From assembly GCF_015627125.1 (NCBI RefSeq), contig NZ_VTDO01000005.1:62001-126000 (forward strand): DNA of 64,000 nt, given 5' to 3'. Shown here piece by piece: positions 9,809 to 20,193 of this stretch. Source of the stretch: Acinetobacter rathckeae (lineage in GTDB: Bacteria > Pseudomonadota > Gammaproteobacteria > Pseudomonadales > Moraxellaceae). How positions within the stretch are numbered: position 1 is the stretch's first letter; every line of letters begins with the position of its first letter. The position numbers and the translations under genes are program-made. The notes under the pieces are model-generated. The model was not told the DNA's origin. It worked only from the letters and a program-made list of their open reading frames with translations, and ran no database searches.

Positions 9809-10171
9809 GTGAAACGTATTTTAATTATTGATGACTCACCAACTGAAGTATTTCGCTTTAAAGAGATTCTCATCAAACATGGTTATGATGTTTTAGAAGC
9901 AAGTAATGGTGCCGATGGTGTGACACTTGCAACCGCTGAAATGCCAGATTTAATTTTGATGGATGTCGTCATGCCAGGTGTTAATGGTTTTCAAGCGACA
10001 CGTCAAATTACTCGTACAGAGCAAACCAAAGATATTCCTGTCGTGATTGTGAGCACTAAGAATCAAGAAACAGACCGAGTTTGGGGCAAACGTCAAGGTG
10101 CCAAAGACTACCTGACTAAGCCTATTGATGAAGATGCACTGATTGGTGTGATTCAAGCTAACCTTGTTTAA
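9809..10171 (+). CDS. pilH: Twitching motility response regulator PilH
   Basis: This is a 120-residue CheY-like receiver with DD at residues 8-9, the phospho-acceptor Asp52 in LILMDVVMPGVNG, and the conserved Lys in DYLTKPID. The motif after the acceptor (VVMPGVNGFQATR) is typical of PilH rather than PilG. PilH acts as the second output or phosphate sink of the Pil-Chp pathway and favours retraction in Pseudomonas. It starts with GTG, preceded by GGGGAT. pilI follows after 24 bp. Confidence 0.92.
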   Translation: MKRILIIDDSPTEVFRFKEILIKHGYDVLEASNGADGVTLATAEMPDLILMDVVMPGVNGFQATRQITRTEQTKDIPVVIVSTKNQETDRVWGKRQGAKDYLTKPIDEDALIGVIQANLV

Positions 10172-10195
10172 CTCAAAGATCAGAGTTTATAGACC

Positions 10196-10720
10196 ATGGC
10201 AGTAAGTGGATTTTTAGAATTACTTCGGCTGACTAAGCAAGGAAATAAGCATCAACAAGAAGATGATGCCAATCGATGGTCTGGTATTGCATTTGAGATG
10301 CAAGGACAGACATTTGTCGTTCCTTTGGGTGAGGTCAGTGAGGTGTTATATTGTCCTGATCTGACATCAGTACCCAACGCAGAGTCTTGGATTAAAGGCT
10401 TAGCCAATGTACGAGGTCAATTACTCACAGTAATTGACCTTTCTGAGTACTTTATAGGCCCAGCAGTAAAGTTAACACGGCAACACAAATTATTGTGTTT
10501 GCGTCATGAAGACTACTATATTGGTTTTATTGTAGATCAGGTGTTAGGACTTCAGCACTTTCATACAACCAGTTTTGTTGCTTTAAATAAAGCACTTCAG
10601 CCAGAGTTACAAAAATACTGTTATGGCTATTTTAAGCAAAAACAGATTCATTGGAACGTTTTCTTATTTAGTACACTGCTGAAAGATTTTTACCAAGTGA
10701 ACACCATCTTAAATACATAG
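10196..10720 (+). CDS. pilI: CheW-like adaptor PilI
   Basis: The 174-residue protein is one CheW domain. It has the family pattern around LPN/GLANVRGQLLTVIDL (residues 63-82) and a later IGFIVDQVLG segment. It couples the receptor PilJ to the kinase ChpA. It sits between pilH and pilJ as in Pseudomonas. No regulatory signal of its own is seen; it is part of the operon. Confidence 0.9.
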   Translation: MAVSGFLELLRLTKQGNKHQQEDDANRWSGIAFEMQGQTFVVPLGEVSEVLYCPDLTSVPNAESWIKGLANVRGQLLTVIDLSEYFIGPAVKLTRQHKLLCLRHEDYYIGFIVDQVLGLQHFHTTSFVALNKALQPELQKYCYGYFKQKQIHWNVFLFSTLLKDFYQVNTILNT

Positions 10721-10765
10721 ATATGCATTTGTTACACGAATATTGAGATTTTGGGGGAGAGTTGT

Positions 10766-12862
10766 ATGGGCTTGAAAAGTCTAGCAAGTGGTAAGAGTGG
10801 CATCATTAAACAACTAGATGCTCGCTTAAATCAATTAAGTCATGGCTTTGGTGACAGTAAGGGTGTTAAAACACTATTGCTACTTAGTATTTTTAGTATT
10901 GTTGGCACGTTACTGGTTCTACTTTTTATTTTTTACAGTACTGCACAAAATAATACTGTGAACCGAAGCCTCGCTGATCTTAAGCTCATTTCTCAAGTCA
11001 TTCCTAAGCAAGTCACTGAAACCAATGCCACTGGTGCAGATGCTGAATTTCAGAAGCTCAGACAGAGTCGTGAAAACTTTGATAAAAACTTAACGGTTAT
11101 TGATAAATCATTTTCAGTCAGTGGTGATACAGCCAAAGTACAGGCTGAATGGTATAATACGGCGAAAAACTTACAAGTTATTCTTGATAATAAACCAGTC
11201 TTGAATAATTTACGTAAAACCGTTGTTGAAATGGATCAGGTTGTTCCAAGTTTGCAATTTCAATATAACGCTTTGGTTAAAGAAATGGTCAAACGAGGGT
11301 TACCGACCAGCCAAGTGAACATTGCAAAAGACCAAGTGGTTTTGGCAGAACGTATGTTACGTTCAATGCATAACGTGACACGTATTAGCCAAGCACAGTT
11401 GGTTGACCCTGTTAAAAGTATTGCACTTGATCGTGATGAGGAATCCACACCAACAACAGACTTTCAAGAGGCCAGTGAAACATTTGCCAACTATTTAAAT
11501 GCGCAAATTGATGGTGAAACGATTTTTGGTGTTGAGAAGTTAGCTGATCCTGAACTACGTGCGAGCCTTTCAGAGATTAAAAAGAAATATGATGATGTTG
11601 TGCAAAGAGATGCACAAATTTTGATTGCTGATGGTAATAAATTGTTACAAGTACAAAAGTCATCAAATGCAATTTTAGCTGACTCGGACACTTTGCTAGA
11701 CAGCTTGAATGAGCTTTCTGTATCTGCTGTATTGACAGTATATGTTCCACGTGTATTGCTGATAGTATGCTTCTTAACATTCATTATTGCACTGGCAAAA
11801 CTATTTAAAATTCGTTCTGAAAACGATCAGTTGCGTCTTGCCGAATTAAAAAGCGAGTATGATCAAAACCAGACTGCAATTTTACGACTCTTAGATGAAA
11901 TTGCAGACTTGGCAGATGGTGACTTACGCCATTATGCAACGGTATCTGAAGACTTTACAGGGGCAATTGCCGACTCGATTAACTTTGCAATTGACCAACT
12001 CCGTGATTTGGTTTCTCGAATTAATGAAACGTCACAAGAAGTATCACAATATTCGCAAAATACACAGCATGTAACGACTAACTTAACCGCTGCTGCTAAA
12101 AAACAATCTGATGAAATTTCAACAGCATCTGTAGCAATCCGAGAGATTGTGGCTTCTATTGGTCAAGTCTCAAATAACGCTACGGAATCTACAGAGGTTG
12201 CACAGCGTTCGGTAAAGATTGCATCAACGGGTGCAGATGTTGTAAACCGTTCTATGCAAGGTATGGACACCATTCGTGAGCAGATTCAAGAAACATCGAA
12301 ACGAATTAAACGCCTTGGTGAATCATCGCAAGAAATTGGTAACATTATTTCTTTGATTAACGATATTGCTGATCAGACCAATATCTTGGCATTAAATGCG
12401 GCCATTCAGGCATCTATGGCAGGGGAAGCCGGTCGAGGTTTTGCCGTGGTTGCTGATGAAGTACAGCGTCTTGCAGAACGTTCTGCATCTGCAACTAAAC
12501 AGATTGAAGGTTTAGTACGTACCATTCAGTCAGATACTAATGAAGCCGTTATTTCAATGGAACACACCACAACAGAGGTTGTACGTGGTGCAAATCTTGC
12601 AAAAGATGCGGGTATCGCATTGGATGAAATTCAAACAGTATCGAATACATTGGCACAGCTGATTGGTAATATTTCGCAAGCGTCTCAACAACAATCTGTG
12701 TCAGCAAATCAGATTGAAAATACGATGACGGTTGTACAAAGCATTACTACACAAACAACGGCTGCAACATTTGATACGGCTCGATCAGTTTCTGAACTTG
12801 CAAATATGGCTGAGTCATTACGAGCGTCTGTAACCGACTTTAAACTGCCAGAGAAGCAGTAA
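10766..12862 (+). CDS. pilJ: Methyl-accepting chemotaxis protein PilJ
   Basis: The 698-residue inner-membrane receptor senses pilus state for the Pil-Chp kinase. A transmembrane helix lies near residues 35-60. A periplasmic region with two PilJ-type helical modules follows, then a second helix near 325-350, a HAMP segment, and the cytoplasmic signalling hairpin. The hairpin tip carries [20 protein letters not shown], whose [12 protein letters not shown] is characteristic of PilJ. The ATG at 10766 was chosen because GGGGGAGAG precedes it at the right distance; a TTG 15 bases earlier overlaps that site. No pilK methyltransferase gene follows it, unlike in Pseudomonas. Confidence 0.93.
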   Translation: MGLKSLASGKSGIIKQLDARLNQLSHGFGDSKGVKTLLLLSIFSIVGTLLVLLFIFYSTAQNNTVNRSLADLKLISQVIPKQVTETNATGADAEFQKLRQSRENFDKNLTVIDKSFSVSGDTAKVQAEWYNTAKNLQVILDNKPVLNNLRKTVVEMDQVVPSLQFQYNALVKEMVKRGLPTSQVNIAKDQVVLAERMLRSMHNVTRISQAQLVDPVKSIALDRDEESTPTTDFQEASETFANYLNAQIDGETIFGVEKLADPELRASLSEIKKKYDDVVQRDAQILIADGNKLLQVQKSSNAILADSDTLLDSLNELSVSAVLTVYVPRVLLIVCFLTFIIALAKLFKIRSENDQLRLAELKSEYDQNQTAILRLLDEIADLADGDLRHYATVSEDFTGAIADSINFAIDQLRDLVSRINETSQEVSQYSQNTQHVTTNLTAAAKKQSDEISTASVAIREIVASIGQVSNNATESTEVAQRSVKIASTGADVVNRSMQGMDTIREQIQETSKRIKRLGESSQEIGNIISLINDIADQTNILALNAAIQASMAGEAGRGFAVVADEVQRLAERSASATKQIEGLVRTIQSDTNEAVISMEHTTTEVVRGANLAKDAGIALDEIQTVSNTLAQLIGNISQASQQQSVSANQIENTMTVVQSITTQTTAATFDTARSVSELANMAESLRASVTDFKLPEKQ

Positions 12863-12973
12863 TTGTCTTACACGGTAGCCGTGTTATCTATATACAAACT
12901 TCGATGTGTTGATCTACGTTAAAAGTCGGTCAATACATCGACAAGAGCTAAACAGATAAAGTTTGAGCGAAAT

Positions 12974-15900
12974 ATGAATGAACTCGTACAGAGGATAGTG
13001 CAAGATATTGCAGTACCAGCAGATACCTATTTACAACAAGATGCAGAAATTGTTGAAATTTTTGCCGAAGAAGTCGAAGAAATTATTGTTGAACTGACAG
13101 AATTATTTGTTCAATGGCAGCAAGATTTACACGCATTTGATGCGCTTACCATAATTCGTCGTCACTTTCATACTTTAAAAGGTTCTGGCCGTATGGTCGG
13201 TGCAAATCAAATGGGAGAGTTTGCTTGGGGGGTTGAAGAGTTACTCAATGGTGTATTACAAGACCATACATTACTCACCGAACAGGTTAGGCAATACGTA
13301 CTCTCTAGTTTTGAGTTTTATCAAACACATTTACTTCCAAGTATTCAGTATATACAGCCATCGACTGCGGATATTCGTCCATTTTTGTATGTTGCAAAAG
13401 CATTAAAAGAGCAACACAATATTGATTCGAAAATTTGGCAAATCACTACAGCATCTGATACCAAGACTGAAACATCAAAACAAGACTCAACGGCTAAAGC
13501 AGATTTCATCACTTCTGAGCAGTCAAGTGAAGAGATTGAAGAAAGTACCTCATCTAATACAGCCATGATTGCAGATATACCAAGTGTGTATTTAGATGAA
13601 ATGGCAGAACACCTTGAACAAGTACAACATTACTTAAATAACAACGAACCTTCAGTGAAAGACACCACTAGCTTAATTAGAGCAATTCATACCCTAAAAG
13701 GGAGCTCAAGCATGATGCAAGTTGATGACTTGGTCTGTGTAAGTGGTAATGTCGAAGTTTCACTTAATTTAGAGTTGCAAGAAAAGGGGCAACTCGACCT
13801 CAGTTTGAATTTGCTTGAGCAGTTTGAGGTATTCTTGGCCCAATACTTACAAGGCTTGAAAACGACAGATCCTGAGTTACTTACTCAAAGTTTGAAGCAG
13901 TTTAATGCAGTATGGCAACAGTACGCAGCATATATTAAACGCTCAGAGCAAGAACAAATTCGCATTAATGACATTATTGCACTAAAGATTGATCAGTTTA
14001 TTGATGTTGCAGATGATTTTGAATTCTGTGTATGGCAGGATGCTGAAAAATATTTAACAGAACTGATTGATGAAAGTGAAACATTAATTCAGTGGGCAGA
14101 TACCAAAAAGCTTGTAGATTTAGCTGATTATGTGAGTAAATTACGCAAAGCATATATGGTTTTACTTGCAGTCGCATTTTCTGATTATGATGCATTAAAA
14201 ACACAAAGTGTTGCTTTTGCTGATTTTCATAATGCACTTATGATTTATTTTGATTTTCTTGCATCGGGCCAAATAAATCCTGTGTTATTACAACATCAAG
14301 ATGAACTTGATGTGTTGATCAAAAAACTATCAGACGTACGTTATATTGCTGAACAGCCACTAGTTAAGCCTGTGCCAGTGATTCCTGTTGCTCAAATTAT
14401 TAAAAAATTGGAGTGTGATGAGCATTACTTATCACAGCAATCTGCCAATGTGCTAGATGACACAGAACTGGTTGATATCTTTGTTGAAGAAGCTGAAGAA
14501 ATTGTTACACAGATGGACAGTGATCTGGCTGAGTTTGAAAGCAACCCGATACAGCTGATTACATTAAAGAAATTGATGCGAAATTTGCATACCCTAAAAG
14601 GGAGTGCAAATATGATTCAAGCAGTAAATTTAGGGACAATCGCCCATCATTTAGAATCAATTTATGAACTACTGATTCATCAAAAGCGAGAAGCAACGCC
14701 TTTACTTATTGCGATTTTACGTTGTGTTCAAGATAAACTTGCAGGCCGTACCGATGCGATTCGAAACCAAGGATTAGATTATCGATCTACACATACTGTG
14801 GCTTTACTTGAGTCGTGTAAGCAATCAGGTGAGCATTATGATTTCTCTCTAGAAATAGAAGAAGCCATGCCAGAGGTGGCCATATCAAATGCCACTGATC
14901 TTACTCAGTCAAAAGATCAAACTGATGTAGTGATAGAAAAGACGCCTGAACATATCACTCATACGCCGTATAGTATGGCGTTGTTAGAGGCCTCTCAAAA
15001 AGCTTTTGACGCCTGGGGTGAAGAACGCGCAAGCCGTGGCTTACTACTTGCCGTACAGCGTAGTGTCTATGCTTTGCATAATGATGTAAAACTTATTGCG
15101 AATGCAAAACAGCTTCAAGAACTTGTTGCTTCGTTACTTGATTTATTTGAGCAATATACCATTTATCAAGTAGAAACAGATGCATATGACCGTAGCATTC
15201 ATGCAGCATTTGATCAGATATCTGCTTACTTTAAGCAAAACATTGACCTAACGACACTTGAAGACAGTCTTAAAGTACTTGAAAAAATTAAGCATACTAT
15301 TTTGTCTTCAAAGGGAATGAATGATCCTGTAGAGCAGATTGTTAACGTAGATGATGATCGTTTACAAGGAGATGGTGCAATACCGCCATCAATGCATGGT
15401 TTGTGGCAAGAACAGTTTGATGCAACTGTTACTCAAGAAATGCTTCGTGTGTCAGCAAGTACCATTGATAAAGTCACCAATTTAACTGCTGAAAGTGCAA
15501 TTAACCGATCACGTGTTGAAATGGGTTTAAACCAATTTAGTACCACACTGTCTGAAATGGAGCTTGCAATTGTACGACTGTCTGAACAGTTGCGGCGAAT
15601 GGAGGGTGAGCTCGAAACTCAAATTTTAGCAAGACACAGTCTTGAAGGTGAGTATGAAGACTTTGACCCATTAGAAATGGATCAATACTCAGCATTGAAC
15701 CAATTATCTAAGTCCCTTGCTGAGTCTGCCTCAGATTTACTCGATTTTAAGTCGACATTGACTGATAAAATTGCTGATTCTGAAACCTTGTTACTTGAAC
15801 AGGCACGTATGCAAACAGATGTGCAAGATAACCTGTTGCGGGTGAGACAAGTTGCCTTTTCACTGGTTGAATCACGATTACAGCGTTTGGTTCGCCAAAC

Positions 15901-17272
15901 AGCCATGTCGGTAAACCGCTCAGTTGAATTGGAAGTGGTGAACGCAAGGCTTGAAATCGACCGAAGCACTTTGGATCGCTTAGTCACACCATTAGAGCAT
16001 ATGATTCGTAACTCGATTGACCATGGTATTGAAAGTACGAGAGAGAGACTGCAAAAAGATAAGCCTAAAGTGGGTAAAGTGAGTATCACTTTAATGCGTC
16101 AAGGTACAGATATTTTGCTTGATGTACAAGATGACGGTCGAGGCATTGACGTTGAACAAATTCGTCGTAAAGCACAAGGCTTAGGTCTGATTACCGCACA
16201 AGAGCCGATGGCTGATGATGATGTACTACAATTTATCTTTAGCTCTGGGTTTTCTACGGCTGCAGAACTGACTCAGCTGTCAGGTCGTGGTGTTGGTCTA
16301 GATGTGGTAAAAAATGACATTCGTGCTTTGGGTGGACACATTTCTGTAACCTCAACGAAAGATCAGGGTGCAAAATTTACCATACGTATTCCAACCATTA
16401 TGACTGTGGCAGATGCACTCATGGTTAAAGTGAGTGAACAACAATTTGCGATTCCATTGTCACAAATTGAACGTATTGCCATGATGCCTTCAGAGCAGCT
16501 ACAAAAACACTTTAGTACTGATGAGGAATATTGCCAAATCAATGGGCAGGACTGCCGTTTACGTTATTTGTCAGAGTTTTTAGGTTATGCAAAAAAACCA
16601 AACTTTGCGACAGCTGAAAACTTCCCAATTATTCTGGTAAGAGGTTATAACAATCAATTGATTGCTTTATTGGTGGATCAGCTGGTTGGGTCGCGAGTAG
16701 AAATTGTAGTTAAACCTCTGAACAATACCCTCAAGCATATTCAGACCTTAGGTGGAGCAACCATTTTAGGTGATGGTCGAGTCTGCTTTATTCTAGATGC
16801 ACAAAATATTGCTCGGACTGCACAGAATACTTTCCGTTATAATTATGCGATTGAGAAATTCAACCACGATGACAAGCAAGATTTACGTCATACAGTAATG
16901 ATTGTTGATGACTCAGTGACAGTACGAAAAGTGACTTCTCGTATACTTGAGCGTCATGGTTATGATGTTGTTACAGCTAAAGATGGTATTGATGCCATTG
17001 AAAAATTAGAAAGTTTACAGCCAGATATGATGTTACTTGACATTGAAATGCCACGTATGGATGGCTTTGAAGTGGCTAATTTAGTGCGAAATGATACAGT
17101 GCATCATGCATTGCCGATCATTATGATTACCTCTAGAACAGGTTTGAAGCATCGTGAGCGTGCCATGAGTCTGGGTGTGAATTACTATATGGGTAAACCA
17201 TTCCAAGAAGAGGCTTTATTGGCTCAAATTGAACAGGTCATACAAGATTTAAAAGGTGATGCAAATGGTTGA
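12974..17272 (+). CDS. chpA: Hybrid chemosensory histidine kinase ChpA (PilL)
   Basis: The 1432-residue CheA-type kinase is the core of the Pil-Chp system. Three canonical Hpt motifs HTLKGS are visible, with phospho-acceptor His at residues 66, 239 and 539. A degenerate Hpt-like stretch lies near residue 690. The dimerisation and ATP-binding domain follows (N-box around MIRNSIDHGIES, then DDGRGID and GRGVGLDVV), then a CheW-like domain. The C-terminal receiver has its acceptor Asp at 1356 (LLDIEMPRMDG). Pseudomonas ChpA is about 2470 residues with more Hpt-type domains, so this is a reduced version. Its stop overlaps the next start by 8 bases. Confidence 0.94.
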   Translation: MNELVQRIVQDIAVPADTYLQQDAEIVEIFAEEVEEIIVELTELFVQWQQDLHAFDALTIIRRHFHTLKGSGRMVGANQMGEFAWGVEELLNGVLQDHTLLTEQVRQYVLSSFEFYQTHLLPSIQYIQPSTADIRPFLYVAKALKEQHNIDSKIWQITTASDTKTETSKQDSTAKADFITSEQSSEEIEESTSSNTAMIADIPSVYLDEMAEHLEQVQHYLNNNEPSVKDTTSLIRAIHTLKGSSSMMQVDDLVCVSGNVEVSLNLELQEKGQLDLSLNLLEQFEVFLAQYLQGLKTTDPELLTQSLKQFNAVWQQYAAYIKRSEQEQIRINDIIALKIDQFIDVADDFEFCVWQDAEKYLTELIDESETLIQWADTKKLVDLADYVSKLRKAYMVLLAVAFSDYDALKTQSVAFADFHNALMIYFDFLASGQINPVLLQHQDELDVLIKKLSDVRYIAEQPLVKPVPVIPVAQIIKKLECDEHYLSQQSANVLDDTELVDIFVEEAEEIVTQMDSDLAEFESNPIQLITLKKLMRNLHTLKGSANMIQAVNLGTIAHHLESIYELLIHQKREATPLLIAILRCVQDKLAGRTDAIRNQGLDYRSTHTVALLESCKQSGEHYDFSLEIEEAMPEVAISNATDLTQSKDQTDVVIEKTPEHITHTPYSMALLEASQKAFDAWGEERASRGLLLAVQRSVYALHNDVKLIANAKQLQELVASLLDLFEQYTIYQVETDAYDRSIHAAFDQISAYFKQNIDLTTLEDSLKVLEKIKHTILSSKGMNDPVEQIVNVDDDRLQGDGAIPPSMHGLWQEQFDATVTQEMLRVSASTIDKVTNLTAESAINRSRVEMGLNQFSTTLSEMELAIVRLSEQLRRMEGELETQILARHSLEGEYEDFDPLEMDQYSALNQLSKSLAESASDLLDFKSTLTDKIADSETLLLEQARMQTDVQDNLLRVRQVAFSLVESRLQRLVRQTAMSVNRSVELEVVNARLEIDRSTLDRLVTPLEHMIRNSIDHGIESTRERLQKDKPKVGKVSITLMRQGTDILLDVQDDGRGIDVEQIRRKAQGLGLITAQEPMADDDVLQFIFSSGFSTAAELTQLSGRGVGLDVVKNDIRALGGHISVTSTKDQGAKFTIRIPTIMTVADALMVKVSEQQFAIPLSQIERIAMMPSEQLQKHFSTDEEYCQINGQDCRLRYLSEFLGYAKKPNFATAENFPIILVRGYNNQLIALLVDQLVGSRVEIVVKPLNNTLKHIQTLGGATILGDGRVCFILDAQNIARTAQNTFRYNYAIEKFNHDDKQDLRHTVMIVDDSVTVRKVTSRILERHGYDVVTAKDGIDAIEKLESLQPDMMLLDIEMPRMDGFEVANLVRNDTVHHALPIIMITSRTGLKHRERAMSLGVNYYMGKPFQEEALLAQIEQVIQDLKGDANG

Positions 17273-17726
17273 TAACCAATTCATAGATACATCAGGTGCA
17301 TCTAAACAAAACTTGAGCGAACTCATGACGGTGTCGGCAGGTTTTGTTGATGTCTTTAAGATTCGCTGTGCCAACCAAGCAACAATTGTCCTACCACAAA
17401 ATTTAATTTTATCGGTGCAAACCCCCCAGCATGGGGTAAAGTACATTCAGTGGCATGATGTTGAATTGCCCATTTATGATGTACACACGCCTGATGCAAA
17501 AGATGTAATTGCCTTGATTATTGAAAATGAGCAGATAGAGCAACGCTTTGCCATTTTGTGTGATGAGATGCCAGAAGCACATCGTCTCAGGATTTCTGAG
17601 GTGGTTGATGTCTATGGTGTGGAAAAAGAAGTAGGGGTGTTTCAGTATGTGCGTATTCACCAAGAATTATGTCAAATACCTGTACTTGCTGAAATCTATG
17701 CAGAGATTACAAACGACAGTAAATAA
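17265..17726 (+). CDS. chpC: CheW-like protein, ChpC type
   Basis: The 153-residue protein follows chpA with an 8-base overlap, which suggests translational coupling. The ATG at 17265 is preceded by AAGGTGAT; a GTG at 17256 lies inside that site and is less likely. The fold pattern is CheW-like (a VFKIRCANQATIVLP strand pair, then LPIYDVH and later FAILCDEMPE), although divergent. In Pseudomonas ChpC is a second CheW adaptor for a different receptor. No chpB methylesterase gene lies between chpA and this gene. Confidence 0.75.
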   Translation: MVDNQFIDTSGASKQNLSELMTVSAGFVDVFKIRCANQATIVLPQNLILSVQTPQHGVKYIQWHDVELPIYDVHTPDAKDVIALIIENEQIEQRFAILCDEMPEAHRLRISEVVDVYGVEKEVGVFQYVRIHQELCQIPVLAEIYAEITNDSK

Positions 17727-17754
17727 GCCTTTTTTGAATGCTTAAGACTGATAT

Positions 17755-17779
17755 TGTTCGGGCTTAAATTGCCCGAACA
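17755..17779. terminator. Possible terminator between chpC and the PerM-like gene
   Basis: A perfect 9-bp GC-rich stem with a 7-base loop lies between the convergent genes. The T tract after it is poor on both strands, so termination is plausible but weaker than at other sites here. Confidence 0.5.
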
Positions 17780-17793
17780 TTGTCTAGTTATCT

Positions 17794-18864
17794 TTAGTTC
17801 TGTGAGGTATCTTCTTTTAACTCTTGAATCCATTCACGCCATACCGCTAACAATACAGCTAAAATCACAGGGCCAATAAAGAGCCCGATTAATCCAAAAC
17901 TGGCTATGCCACCTAATACACCAAACATGATCAGCAGAAAAGGAATTTGTGTCGCACCGGAAATGACCAGAGGGCGAATCACATTGTCTGATGAACTGAC
18001 AATACATATGCCCCATGCCAATACAGCAATTGCACTGACAATATGTCCTTGTGAAAGGAGCCAAAGAGCAACACTGCCATAAGATACAGGTGTACCAAAG
18101 GGAATCAGTGCCAATATAAAAGTCACTAAGGTGAGGAGTAATGGATTAGGTACATCAGCCACAAAATAACTCAGCCCTGCTAAAATCGCCTGTACTAAAG
18201 CAGTTAATCCAATACCATAGACGACGGCACGTGTTGTATCTGAAATGGTGGTCATGTAGTGATGAATGCGATTGCCAATCACTTTTTCTAAAGCAAAGTG
18301 GAACTGCTTGAGTAATGACTGGCCGTCACGGTAAAAAAAGAACAATGACAGTAAAGTAAAACCCAATTTTACTAGATTCCGTGTAATTTCACTCAATACC
18401 GCACGGCCATAGCTTAAATGCCCTTGTAGCCATGTGGTAATATTTTGAAAAATACGATCGGGATTGGTATTGAGTTCTGCCAAAATACGACTGGCTTCAG
18501 TACCAACAATCGGTAGTTGTAAAACAAAACTGGGTAAAGTGAAATGACCTGCATAAATCTGTTGTTGTACTTGTAAAAAGAGACTTTGCCCTTCTCGTTG
18601 TAATACTACAATACCAAAACCTAAGGGTAAGCCGATGGTAAGTATAATCATCAGCAACATAAAAAATGCCCCCAGATTACGCCGTTCAACACCACATATT
18701 TTTTGAACCCATGTATAAATTGGCCAAGTCATATACGCAATAATGACGGCCCAAACGACAGGTACAATAAAATATTTTAATACATTGAAACTTAAATATA
18801 AAAAAATACTCAGTAACCCTAAGAAAAAGGTTTTATGCAGCAGGTTCGGAATATATCGTTGCAC
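17794..18864 (-). CDS. AI-2E family (PerM-type) membrane transporter
   Basis: The protein has about eight hydrophobic segments and the family's C-terminal pattern, including LFIGPVILAVLLAVWREW, and ends with a short charged tail. The family includes TqsA/PerM exporters and some Na+/H+ antiporters; substrate is unknown. I chose the GTG at 18864 (356 residues, the usual family size). The open frame extends to 18996, but that would overlap the parA gene by 92 bases. An ATG at 18939 is an alternative. The gene is downstream of, and probably co-transcribed with, parA. Confidence 0.8.
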   Translation of the reverse strand: MQRYIPNLLHKTFFLGLLSIFLYLSFNVLKYFIVPVVWAVIIAYMTWPIYTWVQKICGVERRNLGAFFMLLMIILTIGLPLGFGIVVLQREGQSLFLQVQQQIYAGHFTLPSFVLQLPIVGTEASRILAELNTNPDRIFQNITTWLQGHLSYGRAVLSEITRNLVKLGFTLLSLFFFYRDGQSLLKQFHFALEKVIGNRIHHYMTTISDTTRAVVYGIGLTALVQAILAGLSYFVADVPNPLLLTLVTFILALIPFGTPVSYGSVALWLLSQGHIVSAIAVLAWGICIVSSSDNVIRPLVISGATQIPFLLIMFGVLGGIASFGLIGLFIGPVILAVLLAVWREWIQELKEDTSQN

Positions 18865-18904
18865 GGCAATCTCGAGTTGTTTGATGTGTCGGTGATGTAT
18901 TAGA

Positions 18905-19549
18905 TTAGAACCACTGTGTCTTATCTTCAATGATGACATCAAGCACAGGTTGCCATTGTTTTTGAATATCCACATAACGCTTTTGTGTGTGGTCAAAAAT
19001 GCTCAATCCCTGTGCTGCTAGCTGACCATATACGGTACGTTCTGAAATCCATGCAATCGGGTCATGCTCAACTTTTTTAAAAAAGTCTTGGAAGTTTTGC
19101 GAGTTTACACTTTGTGGTTTTACACGGTTTGCAAGTAGTAAAATATCGACTTTCCCTTTACGAATTCTTTTAATATCTTGTAATTTCTTTAAAAAATTCT
19201 TGGTACTGTGTAAATCAAAAAAAGAAGGTTGTAGTGGTGTAATAATGGCATGACTTTCACTAATCAATTGCTCTGCAAGCTCGCCAGAAACTGCGCCAGG
19301 GGCATCAATGACCAAGTAATCTATGTGTTTGGGTGCGTCACCAATCGACTTTTCATTACGCCAATCTAAAGATAAAATTTGTACCGCAGAAGATGGACGT
19401 TGTTTTAACCAGTGTAGGGTTGATTTTTGTGTATCTGCATCGGCCAAAGCGACGGCATAGCCCTTGACGGCTAATGCAGTAGCCACAGTAATTGCTGTAT
19501 TGGTTTTACCACATCCACCTTTTTGATTTGCAATCAGAATTGTTTTCAT
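18905..19549 (-). CDS. Orphan ParA-family ATPase
   Basis: The 214-residue protein is a short ParA/MinD-type ATPase. The deviant Walker A motif KGGCGKTN starts at residue 10, a switch-I Asp lies in DADTQKST, and Walker B is LVIDAPG. No parB is adjacent and there is no N-terminal DNA-binding domain. It therefore resembles solo ParA proteins that position protein clusters or plasmid-like cargo, rather than the chromosomal ParAB pair. The start at MKTILIANQ matches the family; an upstream ATG at 19588 would add 13 residues. Cargo unknown. It is near, but not in, the Pil-Chp operon. Confidence 0.85.
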   Translation of the reverse strand: MKTILIANQKGGCGKTNTAITVATALAVKGYAVALADADTQKSTLHWLKQRPSSAVQILSLDWRNEKSIGDAPKHIDYLVIDAPGAVSGELAEQLISESHAIITPLQPSFFDLHSTKNFLKKLQDIKRIRKGKVDILLLANRVKPQSVNSQNFQDFFKKVEHDPIAWISERTVYGQLAAQGLSIFDHTQKRYVDIQKQWQPVLDVIIEDKTQWF

Positions 19550-19654
19550 AAGAAATATTAAATTGTGATGTTTCAAATACTTTAGCATTTTTTAAATAGA
19601 TAAAACATGACAATATGCTTGATAAATCATTGAGCAACAGAGGAATGAAAGAAT

Positions 19655-20122
19655 ATGCCAGCATGGATGATTTTGGTCATTGGAATGATTGTAGGTGCAT
19701 TCCTAGCCAGTATGTTACTTGCTCGAACAAGACATGGCAAAATTCAGGCGGAGTATGAAGCCTACATTTTAGAGCTTCAAGCAGAACATGCTCTTGCGTT
19801 ACAAGCGGCACAAAAAAGAAGTGTAAATACCAGTCGTGCTGTTTTGAAAGGAAAAATGGCTGAACAGTTTGCACCTATTTTACCCGATTTTAATTATTTA
19901 CCTGCCGATGCTCGGTTTTTAGGAGATCCCATCGACTATGTAATTTTTGATGGTTATACCGCATTTAGAGATGGTGAAGGCAGAGCAGAAGACATACAAG
20001 TGGTTTTTATGGATATTAAAAGTGGTCAGGCCAGACTCACTGCTGGGCAAAAAGCCATTGCACAGGCCATTGAGCAAAAACGAGTACGATTTGAAACACT
20101 CTATATACAGTTTGATGAATAA
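19655..20122 (+). CDS. Membrane-anchored Holliday-junction-resolvase-like protein
   Basis: The 155-residue protein begins with one transmembrane helix (residues 4-22), followed by a charged coiled segment. A C-terminal domain resembles the 'endonuclease related to archaeal Holliday junction resolvase' family: DPIDYVIFDG, then VVFMDIKSGQARLTAGQ. The Asp...(Asp-x-Lys) arrangement with a following Gln matches a PD-(D/E)xK nuclease core. Activity is unproven for most of this family. It diverges from parA. Confidence 0.75.
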   Translation: MPAWMILVIGMIVGAFLASMLLARTRHGKIQAEYEAYILELQAEHALALQAAQKRSVNTSRAVLKGKMAEQFAPILPDFNYLPADARFLGDPIDYVIFDGYTAFRDGEGRAEDIQVVFMDIKSGQARLTAGQKAIAQAIEQKRVRFETLYIQFDE

Positions 20123-20193
20123 ATCAGACAAATGGCTTCCATGATGATGTGCTGAATGATGTAAAAATGAGGAATTAAAACTCCCAAGCATGA

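Noticed and set aside
15682..16089. Minus-strand frame of 135 codons inside chpA
   Set aside because: It lies opposite the conserved ATP-binding domain of chpA, with no homology or ribosome-binding site of its own.
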